A stretch of 64,000 nucleotides of DNA from an uncultured Caldilinea sp. (GCF_937128415.1 NZ_CAKZMJ010000081.1:55313-119312), one strand, 5' to 3'. Shown: positions 1 to 21,760, numbered from the stretch's first letter. Program-made: numbers and translations. The notes: a model not told the origin generated them from the sequence alone.

Positions 1-380
1 AGCTGAGGCTGCGCGAGCATGTGCATTTCCCCGGTTTCATAGACGACACTGACCTGCCCGCCCTCTACAGCGCGGCTGAATTTTTCGCGTATCCATCGCT
101 CTACGAGGGCTTCGGCCTACCCATCGTCGAGGCGCTGGCGTGCGGAACGCCGGTGCTGACAGGCGACAACTCCTGCCTGCCGGAGGCGGGCGGCCCCGGC
201 GCGCTCTATGTCAAGGCGGAGGAGGTGCACAGCATCGCCGAGGGCTTGGTGCGCCTGGCGACGGACGAGGCGCTGCGCCGTCAGCTTCGCGAGGCCGGCC
301 TTCAGCATGCCGCGCATTTCACCTGGGAGCGCAGCGCCCGGCGCTTGCTGGAAGCCTATGAACGTTTCCTGGCAATGTGA
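1..380 (+). CDS. Glycosyltransferase family 4, C-terminal part (5' end outside window)
   Basis: The reading frame is open back to the left edge, so only the last ~125 residues are seen. The visible part is the nucleotide-sugar-binding lobe of a GT-B glycosyltransferase of the GT4 type. It contains an F-x-G-F-I-D-D-x-D-L-P-x-L-Y-S-x-A segment followed by PSLYEGFGLPIVEALACGTPV, the E-x7-E-like motif that binds the diphosphate of the sugar donor. Proteins of this family transfer sugars from NDP- or GDP-sugars to lipids, glycans or small molecules at the cytoplasmic face of the membrane. Donor and acceptor cannot be told from this fragment. The stop is 24 bases before the thioesterase start, so the two may be cotranscribed. 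Confidence 0.9.
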   Translation, partial: LRLREHVHFPGFIDDTDLPALYSAAEFFAYPSLYEGFGLPIVEALACGTPVLTGDNSCLPEAGGPGALYVKAEEVHSIAEGLVRLATDEALRRQLREAGLQHAAHFTWERSARRLLEAYERFLAM

Positions 381-404
381 TTGAAATTTGAGGAGAGATG
401 AAGC

Positions 405-895
<491 letters not shown>

Positions 896-899
<4 letters not shown>

Positions 900-1570
900 G
901 CACAGCGCCGCCTCAACGCCCTGACGCCGGGTTGACATCCCTCGAGAGGCTGCTGCGCTGGCTGTGGCCGACTGCGTTGCTGTTGGCTTTCCTCGGCTAC
1001 ACAGGCCCTTGGGTCGATCACAAGGCGGCCGGCCTGGTGATCACAGGGCTGGATTTGGGCGAGTACGTCAAGTTCCTCGCGCCCATCCGCCGCGGCGAGC
1101 TGTCGCTCTGGCGCGAAGGATTCTATCTGCCGCTGCTGGCGATCAGCCTGACCGCCAGTTTGATCGCCTTTCGGGCGGAGCTGCGCTACGGTTGGCCGAT
1201 GCGAGCGCTTCTGCTGGCGCTGGCGGTCGTGGCTGCGCTCAACCTTCTGCCGCCGGCCTGGACGCCTCAGCGCATGTTGACCGCAGAATTTCGGCAGCAG
1301 GCGGCGGCGCTGGCGGCCTCTCTGCTGGCGATGGCGTTCAGCCCGTTGTTGGCCTTGCTTCCACGCCGGATCGTCGGCCTCTTCATCGGGCTGTTGAGCA
1401 TTGCGGCGGCGCTGCTTCCGATGCAGCAATTCTTCGCCGTCCTGCCCGCCATCAGCGCGCTCTACAATCGGCCCCAAGCGCCGGGCTGGGGCATGGTTCT
1501 CTGCGCGATCGGCCTGTGGACGTTGGCTGCGACGGCGCTGGGATGGACCTGGAAACGCACCATAAAATAG
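896..1570 (+). CDS. Hypothetical integral membrane protein
   Basis: A 224-residue protein with about five or six hydrophobic segments (near residues 22-40, 75-92, 103-118, 135-153, 158-178 and 195-213) and a short charged tail ending in K-R-T-I-K. I recognise no catalytic motif or named family. It starts within the stop of the thioesterase gene and is followed after 13 bases by the isomerase-like gene, so it appears to be the middle member of a small operon. Function is unknown; a channel, transporter accessory or lipid-related membrane protein are all possible. Confidence 0.8.
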
Positions 1571-1583
1571 AGAGGAAGCATCG

Positions 1584-2369
<786 letters not shown>

Positions 2370-2393
2370 TTCGTATTCCGTGTTTCGCTGCGG

Positions 2394-3837
<1,444 letters not shown>

Positions 3838-3884
3838 CGGAAGAGCGCGCTGCTGTTCCATTCATATGCATACATAAAATATTT

Positions 3885-3921
3885 GAGCGTTTAGGAGCCC
3901 TCAGGCGGCTCTTAAACGCTC
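3885..3921. repeat. 15-bp inverted repeat between the two LCP genes
   Basis: Two 15-base arms (3885-3899 and 3907-3921) pair with one mismatch around a 7-base loop. It lies about 90 bases past the stop of the upstream LCP gene and about 75 bases before the start of the downstream one, both on the minus strand. There is no clean T-run after it on the minus strand, so it may be a weak terminator, an mRNA 3'-end stabiliser or a regulatory hairpin in the second gene's leader. Confidence 0.6.
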
Positions 3922-4011
3922 ATTATACTATAACTTTGACGAAAATCGCCTAACCGGGCGAGCAGTCGATCGAGCCTGCGCCGCGGCCACCTTTGCATCT
4001 TTCGTCATCTG

Positions 4012-5142
<1,131 letters not shown>

Positions 5143-5211
5143 CGTTCCGTCCTCGCTCAACGGTTGTGATTGAACAGGAATGTGGCCCTCCCCGTCGGGT
5201 ATTACTTTACA

Positions 5212-5799
<588 letters not shown>

Positions 5800-5807
5800 G
5801 AGCGGAA

Positions 5808-8626
<2,819 letters not shown>

Positions 8627-8672
8627 AGTCGTTGGTCCTCAGGTTGAATGACAGCCATGCTGCCTGCTCTGT

Positions 8673-8702
8673 TTGTCGACAATCGCTCCCATTGTATAGC
8701 AA
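8673..8702 (-). promoter_or_regulatory. Extended -10 promoter of the CpXC-cinA-HD operon, with a palindrome at the start site
   Basis: On the minus strand TG-C-TATACA (8693-8701) forms an extended -10 box about 70 bases before the CpXC start codon. The perfect 10-base palindrome TTGTCGACAA (8673-8682) sits at or just after the expected transcription start, where a repressor could bind. No convincing -35 was found, which fits an extended -10 promoter. Confidence 0.5.
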
Positions 8703-8755
8703 ATCAGAATTGCGACCAAAGGCGTCGATGGCGAATCCGCTGCGAATTCAGCGTA

Positions 8756-8764
8756 TGGTATACT
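8756..8764 (+). promoter_or_regulatory. Extended -10 promoter for hypAB
   Basis: TG-G-TATACT lies at 8756-8764 on the plus strand. It faces away from the CpXC promoter, about 60 bases away. Transcription would start near 8771 and give hypA an unusually long leader of about 250 bases. Confidence 0.5.
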
Positions 8765-8770
8765 ACTAAC

Positions 8771-9023
8771 AAAAGTTGCGCAGTGGAAGCTGGCAATAGA
8801 ATTGCAGAGAGGCGGCAAGGATGGCGTGGCTTGCAGGTGCAGGTTTTTGGCGCATCTTCCCGTCACGCTGGAGGCGATGACCTATGCGAGGGTCTTTCAT
8901 GAGACCCCGTGCGGCTTGCAACCGCATGCGCTCGGCGAGCCGCAAGGTCTTGAGGAATTCAAGCAAGCCGCAGGCTCTTGGCGGATCCAAGAGCCGCAGG
9001 AAAATCGACGAAAAGAAAGCGCC
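8771..9023 (+). other. Hairpin-rich leader upstream of hypA (the 8627-9023 spacer holds no gene)
   Basis: This part of the 397-base spacer has several good inverted repeats in a row. They are GGGTCT/AGACCC (8890-8907), a 9-bp outer pairing of 8911-8919 with 8963-8971, CTTGA/TCAAG (8949-8963), and a perfect 9-bp stem 8973-8981/8987-8995. The plus frame is open through it, but its translation resembles no protein and the HypA domain starts at 9024. It could be a structured mRNA leader, a small RNA or a mobile REP-like element. It does not match a riboswitch class I can recognise. Confidence 0.5.
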
Positions 9024-9425
9024 ATGCACGAGCTGTCTATCGCCTGCAATCTGGTCGAGATCGTCGAAGAGGCGGCGCGCGCCGCCGGCGCCGTGCGAGT
9101 CACGCGCGTGCGGCTGCGCCTCGGCGACCTGGCCGGCGTGGTGGAGGACGCGCTGCGCTTCAGCTTCCCGGTGGCGGCGCAGGGCACGCTGGCGGAGGGG
9201 GCGGAACTGGCGATCGAGCGCGTGCCTGTGCGGGTGTTTTGCAGCCAGTGCAATGCAGAGCGAACGTTAACGCCGCCTTTTGTCTATCGTTGTCCAGAGT
9301 GCGGCGCATCCCGTTTGCGACTTTTGCAAGGTCGTGAGCTTCAGGTGGAGTCGATCGAGATCGAGGAGAATCATGATGAAACCGCGCATCCTAGAGCTGC
9401 GCAAAGCAGTGCTCGACAAAAATGA
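9024..9425 (+). CDS. hypA: Nickel metallochaperone HypA
   Basis: Starts at ATG 9024 with the strictly conserved M-H-E-L-S, whose His2 and Glu3 take part in nickel binding. The zinc site is present as two CxxC pairs (F-C-S-Q-C and Y-R-C-P-E-C-G). The protein is 133 residues, somewhat longer than the usual ~115, because its last ~17 residues are encoded inside the start of hypB. HypA with HypB delivers Ni(II) to [NiFe]-hydrogenase or, in some bacteria, urease. No hydrogenase or urease structural gene is in this window. The Shine-Dalgarno (AAAAGAAAG) is weak. Confidence 0.95.
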   Translation: MHELSIACNLVEIVEEAARAAGAVRVTRVRLRLGDLAGVVEDALRFSFPVAAQGTLAEGAELAIERVPVRVFCSQCNAERTLTPPFVYRCPECGASRLRLLQGRELQVESIEIEENHDETAHPRAAQSSARQK

Positions 9426-10068
9426 CGAGATCGCGCGCACGCTGCGCGCCCGATTTGAGGCGGCCGGCGTCTTCGTCGTCAACCTTGTCTCCAGCCCGGG
9501 CGCAGGCAAGACGGCGCTGCTGGAGGAGACGATGCGCAGAATGCTCGAGCGCAACTGGCGCGTGGCGGCCATCGTCGGCGATCTGGCGACGGAGAACGAC
9601 GCGCGTCGTCTGGCGCGCAGCGGCGCGCCCGTGCGCCAAATCGAAACGGGAGGACTTTGTCACCTGGAGGCAGAACTGGTGGCGCGTCGGCTGGAAGGAT
9701 GGGCGCTCGAGGAGCTCGACTTCCTGTTCATCGAGAACGTGGGCAACCTGGTCTGTCCATCCGACTATGACCTGGGCGAGGCGTTGCGCGTGGTGTTGCT
9801 CTCCACCACCGAAGGCGAGGACAAGCCCAACAAATACCCACCCATGTTCCACAGCGCCGACGTCGTGGTGTTGACCAAAATGGACCTTGCCGCAGCAACG
9901 GACTTCGACTACGCCGGCGCCGTCGCCAATGTTCGGGCGATCGCCCCCCACGCCGCCCTCTTCGAAACCTCGGCGCGCACCGGCGAAGGGATCGAGCGCT
10001 GGATCGAGTTCCTGGTGGCGCGACACTGGGAAGCGGCGACTGCAGCGTCGGCTGCGCCGGCTCGTTGA
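9373..10068 (+). CDS. hypB: Hydrogenase/urease nickel incorporation GTPase HypB
   Basis: A 231-residue SIMIBI-class GTPase. The P-loop S-P-G-A-G-K-T lies near residue 41, E-T-G-G-L-C-H-L-E near 95, E-N-V-G-N-L-V-C-P near 120, and the guanine-specificity motif T-K-M-D at about 165. The Cys-His pair and the later Cys are the GTPase-domain metal-site residues. The N-terminal CxxCxC high-affinity nickel motif of E. coli HypB and the His-rich stretch of other HypBs are absent. GAGGAG precedes ATG 9373, within hypA, so the two genes overlap by 53 bases and are likely coupled. Confidence 0.95.
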   Translation: MMKPRILELRKAVLDKNDEIARTLRARFEAAGVFVVNLVSSPGAGKTALLEETMRRMLERNWRVAAIVGDLATENDARRLARSGAPVRQIETGGLCHLEAELVARRLEGWALEELDFLFIENVGNLVCPSDYDLGEALRVVLLSTTEGEDKPNKYPPMFHSADVVVLTKMDLAAATDFDYAGAVANVRAIAPHAALFETSARTGEGIERWIEFLVARHWEAATAASAAPAR

Positions 10069-10106
10069 CCACAGAATCAAGCAAACATAGGGCGAGGATA
10101 TCCCAA

Positions 10107-11417
<1,311 letters not shown>

Positions 11418-11429
11418 GGAAAAAGATTT

Positions 11430-11465
11430 TACACGGAACCACGGAACACGCACCACGGCATCATC
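11430..11465. repeat. Degenerate spacer repeat related to the 55.1-kb tandem array
   Basis: Read on the minus strand this spacer contains GTGCGTGTTCCGTGGTTCCG, built of the same words as the 14-bp units at 55127-55211. A third trace (TTCGTATTCCGTGTTTCG) lies at 2370-2387 after the TIM-barrel gene. All three lie between genes. Confidence 0.5.
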
Positions 11466-11511
11466 CAATTATTCATTTCATCCCACTATCCACATTGCGG
11501 AGTAGGTTCGT

Positions 11512-12519
11512 ATGGTTTTGCGCACTTTGTTCTTTGGTTTGGTTTTGTTTTTTGCAGCCGCCTGCTCGCCGATCGAGGCCAGAACAGGGGGCGCGTCGGT
11601 CAATGGCGAGACGCAACGCTTCGCCATGACCTTCATGGCCGGGTACAAGCCGCAGGCCAATTTGCCTTTCGTCGGCGCCTATGTGGCGCAGGAAAAAGGC
11701 TTCTTCGACGAAGAAGGGCTCGCCGTGACGATCGAACATTCGCCCGGACGCGGAGAGCACGTGCAGCTGCTCGTCGCCGGCGCCGTGCAGGTGACGACCA
11801 TGGACGCCGCCACGGTGCTGCAGCGTCGCGCCGAGCCGGGGCTGCCGGTTGTCTCCATCGCCCTGATCGGACAAAAGGGGCAGCAGGCGTTCGCCGCCCT
11901 CGCCGATGCAGGTCTCTCGACGCCCAAAGACTGGGAAGGGCGCACGGTCGGCTATAAGGGCACGCCGCCTCCCGACCTCTTTGCGCTCTTGCATGCAGCC
12001 GGCGCCGACCCCGCCAAGGTTGCGCTCGTCAACGTCGGCTTCGACCCGCGCGTGCTCACCGAAGGCCAGGTGGACGTGTATCCGCTCTTCAAGTCCAACG
12101 AGCCGTTTTTGATCCGAAAATGGGGGTATGATCTGACCTTGTGGGACGCGGCCGACTACGGCGTGCCGACGCTGGGGCTGGCCTACGTATCCAGCGAGGC
12201 CTTCATCGAGGAGCATCCGGAGGCGCTGGTGCGTTTTCTGCGCGCGGCGCTGCGCGGCGTCGAGTACGCCGCCGCCCATCCCGAGGAGGCGGTGGAAATT
12301 GTGCTTCGCTACGCCGGTCCGGAAACCGATCGAGAACACATGCGCTTTATGCTGGAGACGGAGCTGCGCGACGCCGCAAGCGAGCATGGCTACGGATGGC
12401 AGTCGCTGGAGCAGTGGCAAAAGCTGGCGGCGATGCTGGCCGAATATGAAGCGTTGCCGGCCCCTGTGGACGTCGAGTCCGCCTTTACGACCGAAATTTG
12501 GGAAATGGCTGTCCGGTGA
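11512..12519 (+). CDS. ABC transporter substrate-binding lipoprotein, NMT1/THI5-like (NitT/TauT type)
   Basis: A 335-residue exported protein with a short signal and lipobox F-A-A-A-C (Cys18). The mature part has the NMT1/THI5 pattern: P-F-V-G-A-Y-V-A-Q-E-K-G-F-F-D-E-E-G, then V-A-G-A-V-Q-V-T-T-M-D-A-A-T near residue 90, and Y-V-S-S-E-A-F-I-E-E-H-P-E. Relatives bind sulfonates, nitrate, or pyrimidine thiamine precursors (ThiY). The thiamine operon lies about 3.4 kb away, which makes a pyrimidine ligand attractive, but no TPP riboswitch precedes this gene. No permease or ATPase gene is adjacent. GGAG lies nine bases before the ATG. Confidence 0.85.
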   Translation: MVLRTLFFGLVLFFAAACSPIEARTGGASVNGETQRFAMTFMAGYKPQANLPFVGAYVAQEKGFFDEEGLAVTIEHSPGRGEHVQLLVAGAVQVTTMDAATVLQRRAEPGLPVVSIALIGQKGQQAFAALADAGLSTPKDWEGRTVGYKGTPPPDLFALLHAAGADPAKVALVNVGFDPRVLTEGQVDVYPLFKSNEPFLIRKWGYDLTLWDAADYGVPTLGLAYVSSEAFIEEHPEALVRFLRAALRGVEYAAAHPEEAVEIVLRYAGPETDREHMRFMLETELRDAASEHGYGWQSLEQWQKLAAMLAEYEALPAPVDVESAFTTEIWEMAVR

Positions 12520-12602
12520 AGGCAGGTCGAGGAAGAACGCCGCCGCTCCTCGACGATCGATGCTCGATTGGCTGAGTATCCCGAGGCGCCGGGGTCATCG
12601 CT

Positions 12603-15851
<3,249 letters not shown>

Positions 15852-15871
15852 AACGTTCGAGCTCCATGCGT

Positions 15872-15893
15872 GCGTCCTCGCGACGCAGGACGC
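15872..15893. terminator. Hairpin between convergent regulator and thiD genes
   Basis: A 7-bp perfect stem (15872-15878 with 15887-15893) around an 8-base loop sits in the 58-base gap between two convergent genes. There is no T-run on either side, so if it terminates transcription it does so weakly or with Rho. Confidence 0.4.
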
Positions 15894-15909
15894 GCCTGAC
15901 GAAGTTTCT

Positions 15910-17360
<1,451 letters not shown>

Positions 17361-17429
17361 GTTGGGTTGCTCCTTTTTGACCAACGTTTTCACAAATTTT
17401 TCACAAATGAAGTCCGCCAGCGATTGATG

Positions 17430-17553
17430 GAGTTGAACAAATCACTCTGGGAATCCATAGATGCATCTCGAAGTCGGGCGTTCTTGCTCATCTTGCGCTC
17501 CGAGGCTCTGCCGGGACGTCCGGCTGAAAGCCGAACCTACGCTGCAACGCGCG
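17430..17553. repeat. Hairpin-containing spacer between thiE and tenA
   Basis: The gap from 17361 to 17553 holds no gene. Its thiE-proximal half contains consecutive small inverted repeats, GCCGG-gacgt-CCGGC and CGGCT-gaa-AGCCG (about 17510-17533). The style resembles the hypA leader and the thiO leader. It may be an intercistronic mRNA element or a copy of a REP-like family. Confidence 0.4.
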
Positions 17554-18201
17554 TCACCGCCTACGCCGTGACAGATCGATCTGCATAGAACGAAGCGTGC
17601 GCGCAGCCGCCGCCGGGTCCGCAGCGCCCAACACGGCGGAGATGACCGCCACGCCCGCTGCGCCGGCCTGGAGCACCGCAGGCGCGTTCGCCAGCGTCAC
17701 CCCGCCGACGCCCACCACCGGGATGTTCACCGCCCGCACGATGGCGGCGAGCCGCTCCAGGCCAATCGGCGCTCCGGCGTCGGGTTTAGTGCTCGTGCCA
17801 AAGACGTCGCCGACGCCCAAATAGTCGGCGCCAGCTTGCTCCGCTCGCTGCGCCGCCTCCACGCTGTCGGCGGAAACGCCCAGCAGGCGGTCTGGGCCGA
17901 GGAGGCGCCGCGCCAGCTCGGGCGGCATGTCGTCGTCGCCGACGTGGACGCCGTCGGCGTCCAGCGCCAGGGCGACATCCACCCGGTCATTAATGATCAA
18001 AGGAATGCCGGCGGGGCGGGTCAGGCGCTGCAGCGCGCGCCCAAGCTCCAACAGTTCGCGCGTCGTGGCGCTTTTGTCGCGCAACTGCACCACCGTGGCG
18101 CCGCCTTCGATGGCGGCCTGCATCACCGCCAGCAGATCGCGTTCCCCCACCACGCGGCGGTCTGTGATCACGTACACTGACCAGTCGAGGTTGCGTCTCA
18201 T
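17554..18201 (-). CDS. thiE: Thiamine-phosphate synthase ThiE
   Basis: A 215-residue TIM barrel that joins HMP-PP and thiazole phosphate to thiamine phosphate. Signatures are Y-V-I-T-D-R, V-Q-L-R-D-K (diphosphate/Mg site), I-N-D-R-V-D-V-A (residues ~69-76), G-V-H-V-G-D-D-D-M-P, G-V-S-A-D-S, V-F-G-T-S-T-K-P-D-A, and the C-terminal G-V-G-G-V and V-A-V-I-S-A. ATG 18201 is preceded by AAGGGAG and overlaps the tenI-like gene by four bases. The minus frame is open much further upstream, but that part is the shadow of the upstream gene. Confidence 0.96.
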   Translation of the reverse strand: MRRNLDWSVYVITDRRVVGERDLLAVMQAAIEGGATVVQLRDKSATTRELLELGRALQRLTRPAGIPLIINDRVDVALALDADGVHVGDDDMPPELARRLLGPDRLLGVSADSVEAAQRAEQAGADYLGVGDVFGTSTKPDAGAPIGLERLAAIVRAVNIPVVGVGGVTLANAPAVLQAGAAGVAVISAVLGAADPAAAARTLRSMQIDLSRRRR

Positions 18202-18829
18202 CGCCGAGTTCTCCCTTCTTGAATGCTTTTCACCAGCCGCTGCACCGCCGTCGCCGGGTCTGCGGCGCGCATAACCTCTCCCATCACCGCCACGCCCGCT
18301 GCGCCCGCCTCCATGCACCCGGCTGCGTTTTCTGCAGTGATCCCGCCCAAGGCGATCACCGGGATCGGGGCGGCCTGCGCCACCTGTTGCAACGTCGTCA
18401 GCCCGAGAGGCGGGCCATAGCCGGGCTTGCTCTGCGTAGAGAAAATCGGACTGAGCGTGACATAGTCTGCGCCCGCAGCGGCTGCAGCTTCCACTTCGGA
18501 CTGGGAATGGGCGGAGACGCCGATCCATCGCGCTGCGCCGATCTGCGCTCGGGCGGAGTGCACATCGACGCCCTGAGGGAGATGCACGCCGTGGGCTGCA
18601 GCCTCGATCGTCGCCTGTGCATCGGCGCTGACGCTCACCCAGGCCGAGTAGGGACGCGCCAGGTCGAGAATTTCCTTCACCAAGGCGATGAGCGCAGATC
18701 GCGGCAGGTCTTTTTCGCGCACCAAAAGCCAGCGACAGCCGCCCGCCAGCGCTTCGGCGACGACGGCGGGCAGCGGACGACGCGCCATGCGGCGATCGGT
18801 GATCACCAGCAAGGGCGGCTCGGGCAGGC

Positions 18830-18833
<4 letters not shown>
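18198..18833 (-). CDS. tenI: TenI-like thiazole tautomerase / ThiE paralogue
   Basis: A 211-residue paralogue of ThiE. It keeps the barrel (V-I-T-D-R-R, V-R-E-K-D-L, G-V-H-L-P, G-V-S-A-H-S, T-L-S-P-I-F-S-T-Q-S-K-P-G-Y-G-P-P-L-G, A-L-G-G-I). The ThiE I-N-D-R segment is replaced by V-S-A-D-A, as expected for TenI, which aromatises the thiazole product of ThiG and does not itself make thiamine phosphate. It is coupled on both sides by four-base overlaps (thiG upstream, thiE downstream), which fits action between those two steps. A second ThiE activity cannot be excluded. Confidence 0.88.
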
Positions 18834-19663
<830 letters not shown>

Positions 19664-19731
19664 GACTGTGCCTCCTTTTCCTGTGCAATTCACGAAACTT
19701 ACCGGTTGCAGTCCTCTGTGCGATCGGTTTT

Positions 19732-19944
19732 CTAGCCGCCGGCCACCGCCTTCACGATTTCAACCCGGTCATCGGGTTGCAACTGATGTTCCCCCCAGCG
19801 ACTGCGCGCAATCACCTTGCCGTTGACGGCCACCGCAATCCCGGCGCGGTCCGGCGCAATCCCTTGCATCGCCACCAGCTCGGCGACGGTCTGCGCCCGA
19901 TACGGCAGACGTTCGCCGTTCACCACGATCGTCATCTCGTTCAT
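19732..19944 (-). CDS. thiS: Sulfur carrier protein ThiS
   Basis: A 70-residue beta-grasp protein ending in the required Gly-Gly (V-A-G-G), which is adenylated and thiocarboxylated to carry sulfur to ThiG. Conserved features are I-V-V-N-G-E at the start and A-V-A-V-N-G-K-V-I near residue 40. No thiF adenylyltransferase or thiazole-synthase partner thiH lies in the window; the dehydroglycine source here is ThiO. ATG 19944 follows a G-rich AAAGGGGGG site. Confidence 0.95.
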   Translation of the reverse strand: MNEMTIVVNGERLPYRAQTVAELVAMQGIAPDRAGIAVAVNGKVIARSRWGEHQLQPDDRVEIVKAVAGG

Positions 19945-20015
19945 CTTTTCACCCCCCTTTCATCCTTTCACCTTCCAGCGCTTTTCACTTGGGAGCCGTT
20001 TGTTCGCGCCCTCCT

Positions 20016-21161
20016 CTACCGATGAAACCGTTCGATCCCAAAGCTGCGAATACTTTCCGGCGTCTCTCCGGTCAAGATCAGATGGCTGACGGCGTCCGCC
20101 GTGATCGGCGCAAGCAGGATGCCGTTGCGATAGTGGCCGGTGGCGAGGATCAGCCCTTGCACCGACGTCGCGCCCAAGATCGGCGCATCGTCTCGACTCC
20201 CTGGCCGCAGACCCGCCCACAGCTCGATGAGGGGCGCCTCGTCGATGCCCGGCAAAAGCTCCCAGGCGCGGCGCAGGAGCTGATAGACGCCGCCTGCTGT
20301 CAGCTGAGCGTCGAAGCCCTTCTCCTCCACCGTGGCGCCGACGAGCAGCCGGCCATCCTTGCGTGGAACCAGATAGACGTCCCGCCCCCAGACGACGTGG
20401 CGCAGAAGCGGCGCGTTCGGCGGCGTTTGCAGCGCCAACATCTGCCCCTTGACCGGACGCACAGGCGGCTGCGCTTCGGGCGGGAGGCCGGGCAGGGTCG
20501 CCGACCAGGCGCCGGCGGCAATGACCACTACGGGAGCGTGCAGCGTCTCGCCCGAAGCCAGACGCACCCCCTGGACTTCACCGTTTCCCACCAGAATTTC
20601 GGCCACAGTCGCACGTTCGCGCAGCACCCCTCCTGCGGCCAGAAATGCCTGACGCAGCGCAAGCAGCGCCTGGCGGTTATCCACCTGGTGGTCGTGGGGG
20701 CTGTACAGGGCGGCGACGACATGACGGCTCAGATGCGGCTCGCGCTGCCGGGCTGCATCGCCGGAAAGCCAGACCAGCTCCAGGCCCAAACTGCGCTGAA
20801 ATTCGTACTGAAAGCGCAGCCGTTCGGCCTGATCGCGATCCAAGGCTACGACCAGCGTTCCTTCGGTGCGGTAGCCGACGTCGACGCCGCTCGCTTCTTG
20901 CAGTTCGCGGGCGAAGGCAGGCCAGCGGGCATGGCTCTCCAGGAGCAACGGCAAGAGTTTCTCTTCGCCCGGCTCCGCTTCAACGTGGGGCGCGAGCATG
21001 CCCGCCGACGCCCAGGTGGCGGCAGGCAGGCTGCCCGGCCCGATCTCGCGTCGCTCAAGCACCGTCACCGGCCGGCCCGCCTGCGCCAGACGCCAGCCGA
21101 CGCCTAGGCCGCAGACGCCCCCTCCGACAATTAAAATGGAATCGATTGGCTGTTTTGTCAT
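20016..21161 (-). CDS. thiO: Glycine oxidase ThiO
   Basis: A 381-residue FAD-dependent amine oxidase of the DAO family, which converts glycine to the iminoacetate used by ThiG. The dinucleotide motif I-L-I-V-G-G-G-V-C-G-L lies at about residues 9-19, then V-L-E-R-R-E, and C-terminal W-A-G-L-R-P-G-S-R-D and G-H-Y-R-N-G-I-L-L, which contact the flavin and substrate. The presence of ThiO rather than ThiH indicates the oxygen-dependent route and so an aerobic lifestyle. ATG 21161 has AAAGGAA upstream; the frame extends to 21182. It is the first gene of the riboswitch-controlled operon. Confidence 0.95.
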   Translation of the reverse strand: MTKQPIDSILIVGGGVCGLGVGWRLAQAGRPVTVLERREIGPGSLPAATWASAGMLAPHVEAEPGEEKLLPLLLESHARWPAFARELQEASGVDVGYRTEGTLVVALDRDQAERLRFQYEFQRSLGLELVWLSGDAARQREPHLSRHVVAALYSPHDHQVDNRQALLALRQAFLAAGGVLRERATVAEILVGNGEVQGVRLASGETLHAPVVVIAAGAWSATLPGLPPEAQPPVRPVKGQMLALQTPPNAPLLRHVVWGRDVYLVPRKDGRLLVGATVEEKGFDAQLTAGGVYQLLRRAWELLPGIDEAPLIELWAGLRPGSRDDAPILGATSVQGLILATGHYRNGILLAPITADAVSHLILTGETPESIRSFGIERFHR

Positions 21162-21202
21162 AGGGAATTTCCTTTGTTGCATGAACCGCCATGAGCCAGC
21201 GC

Positions 21203-21253
21203 CTGCGGCTACGAGCCGCAGCTCCGGTTGTGCGCGGAGGTCATCGCCTCCGC
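21203..21253 (-). repeat. Two adjacent hairpins in the thiO leader
   Basis: Between the riboswitch terminator and thiO are an 8-bp perfect stem (21203-21210/21214-21221, 3-base loop) and a 7-bp perfect stem (21234-21240/21247-21253, 6-base loop). They lie in the ~170-base stretch that would be transcribed only after read-through. No coding sequence is seen there. Confidence 0.55.
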
Positions 21254-21326
21254 TGCGACCGATCTTGTAGAGCCGGTGGGGGAGCTTGAGAGTGGAGGCG
21301 GGGGGCGTTCAGCTCGCAGCGATGCG

Positions 21327-21371
<45 letters not shown>

Positions 21372-21372
21372 A

Positions 21373-21475
<103 letters not shown>

Positions 21476-21561
21476 GATCGAAAGTTTGAACTGTCTCAAG
21501 GTGCATTCATAAGGCCGTCAGCCTTCTTCCTTTGCGGCGAATCGGCCTTGTTCATGATGAA

Positions 21562-21590
21562 ATTTTATCGGCGGGCAGGCCGCCTGTCAA
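21562..21590 (-). promoter_or_regulatory. Sigma-70-type promoter of the thiamine operon
   Basis: On the minus strand TTGACA (21590-21585) and TAAAAT (21567-21562) are separated by exactly 17 bases. Transcription would start near 21555, about 80 bases before the riboswitch aptamer. Confidence 0.85.
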
Positions 21591-21591
21591 A

Positions 21592-21622
21592 AACGTTTCA
21601 TCGGCTAACGTTTCCATCGGCT
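21592..21622. repeat. Tandem 15/16-bp direct repeat next to the thi -35 box
   Basis: AACGTTTCATCGGCT (21592-21606) is followed directly by AACGTTTCCATCGGCT (21607-21622). The repeat abuts the -35 hexamer of the thi promoter on its upstream side, a position suited to an activator. Confidence 0.6.
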
Positions 21623-21644
21623 CATGTTCACAACGGCTCCATTC

Positions 21645-21680
21645 AAAAAGGGGCGCGTCCGTCGCCGGTGGCGCGGACGC
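21645..21680 (-). terminator. Strong hairpin with U-tract insulating the thi promoter
   Basis: A bulged 11-bp GC-rich stem (21655-21666 with 21670-21680) is followed on the minus strand by CCCC and TTTTT (21650-21646). No minus-strand gene precedes it, so it would mainly stop antisense transcription arriving from the HtrA side before the thi promoter. Confidence 0.55.
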
Positions 21681-21760
21681 CGATTTTGTAAAATTGCTGT
21701 AAAATTTTTGCGTATTCATTCAAATTCACATGAAATTTTCATTTTTCTTCTCATTTCTGG

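Noticed and set aside
8771..9023. N-terminal extension of HypA reading back to 8802
   Set aside because: HypA requires its N-terminal M-H-E at the very start for nickel binding, and the extension coincides with inverted repeats.
17361..17553. Possible second TPP riboswitch before tenA
   Set aside because: No CTGAGA or ACCTGATCTGGGTAATGCC elements on either strand; only small hairpins.
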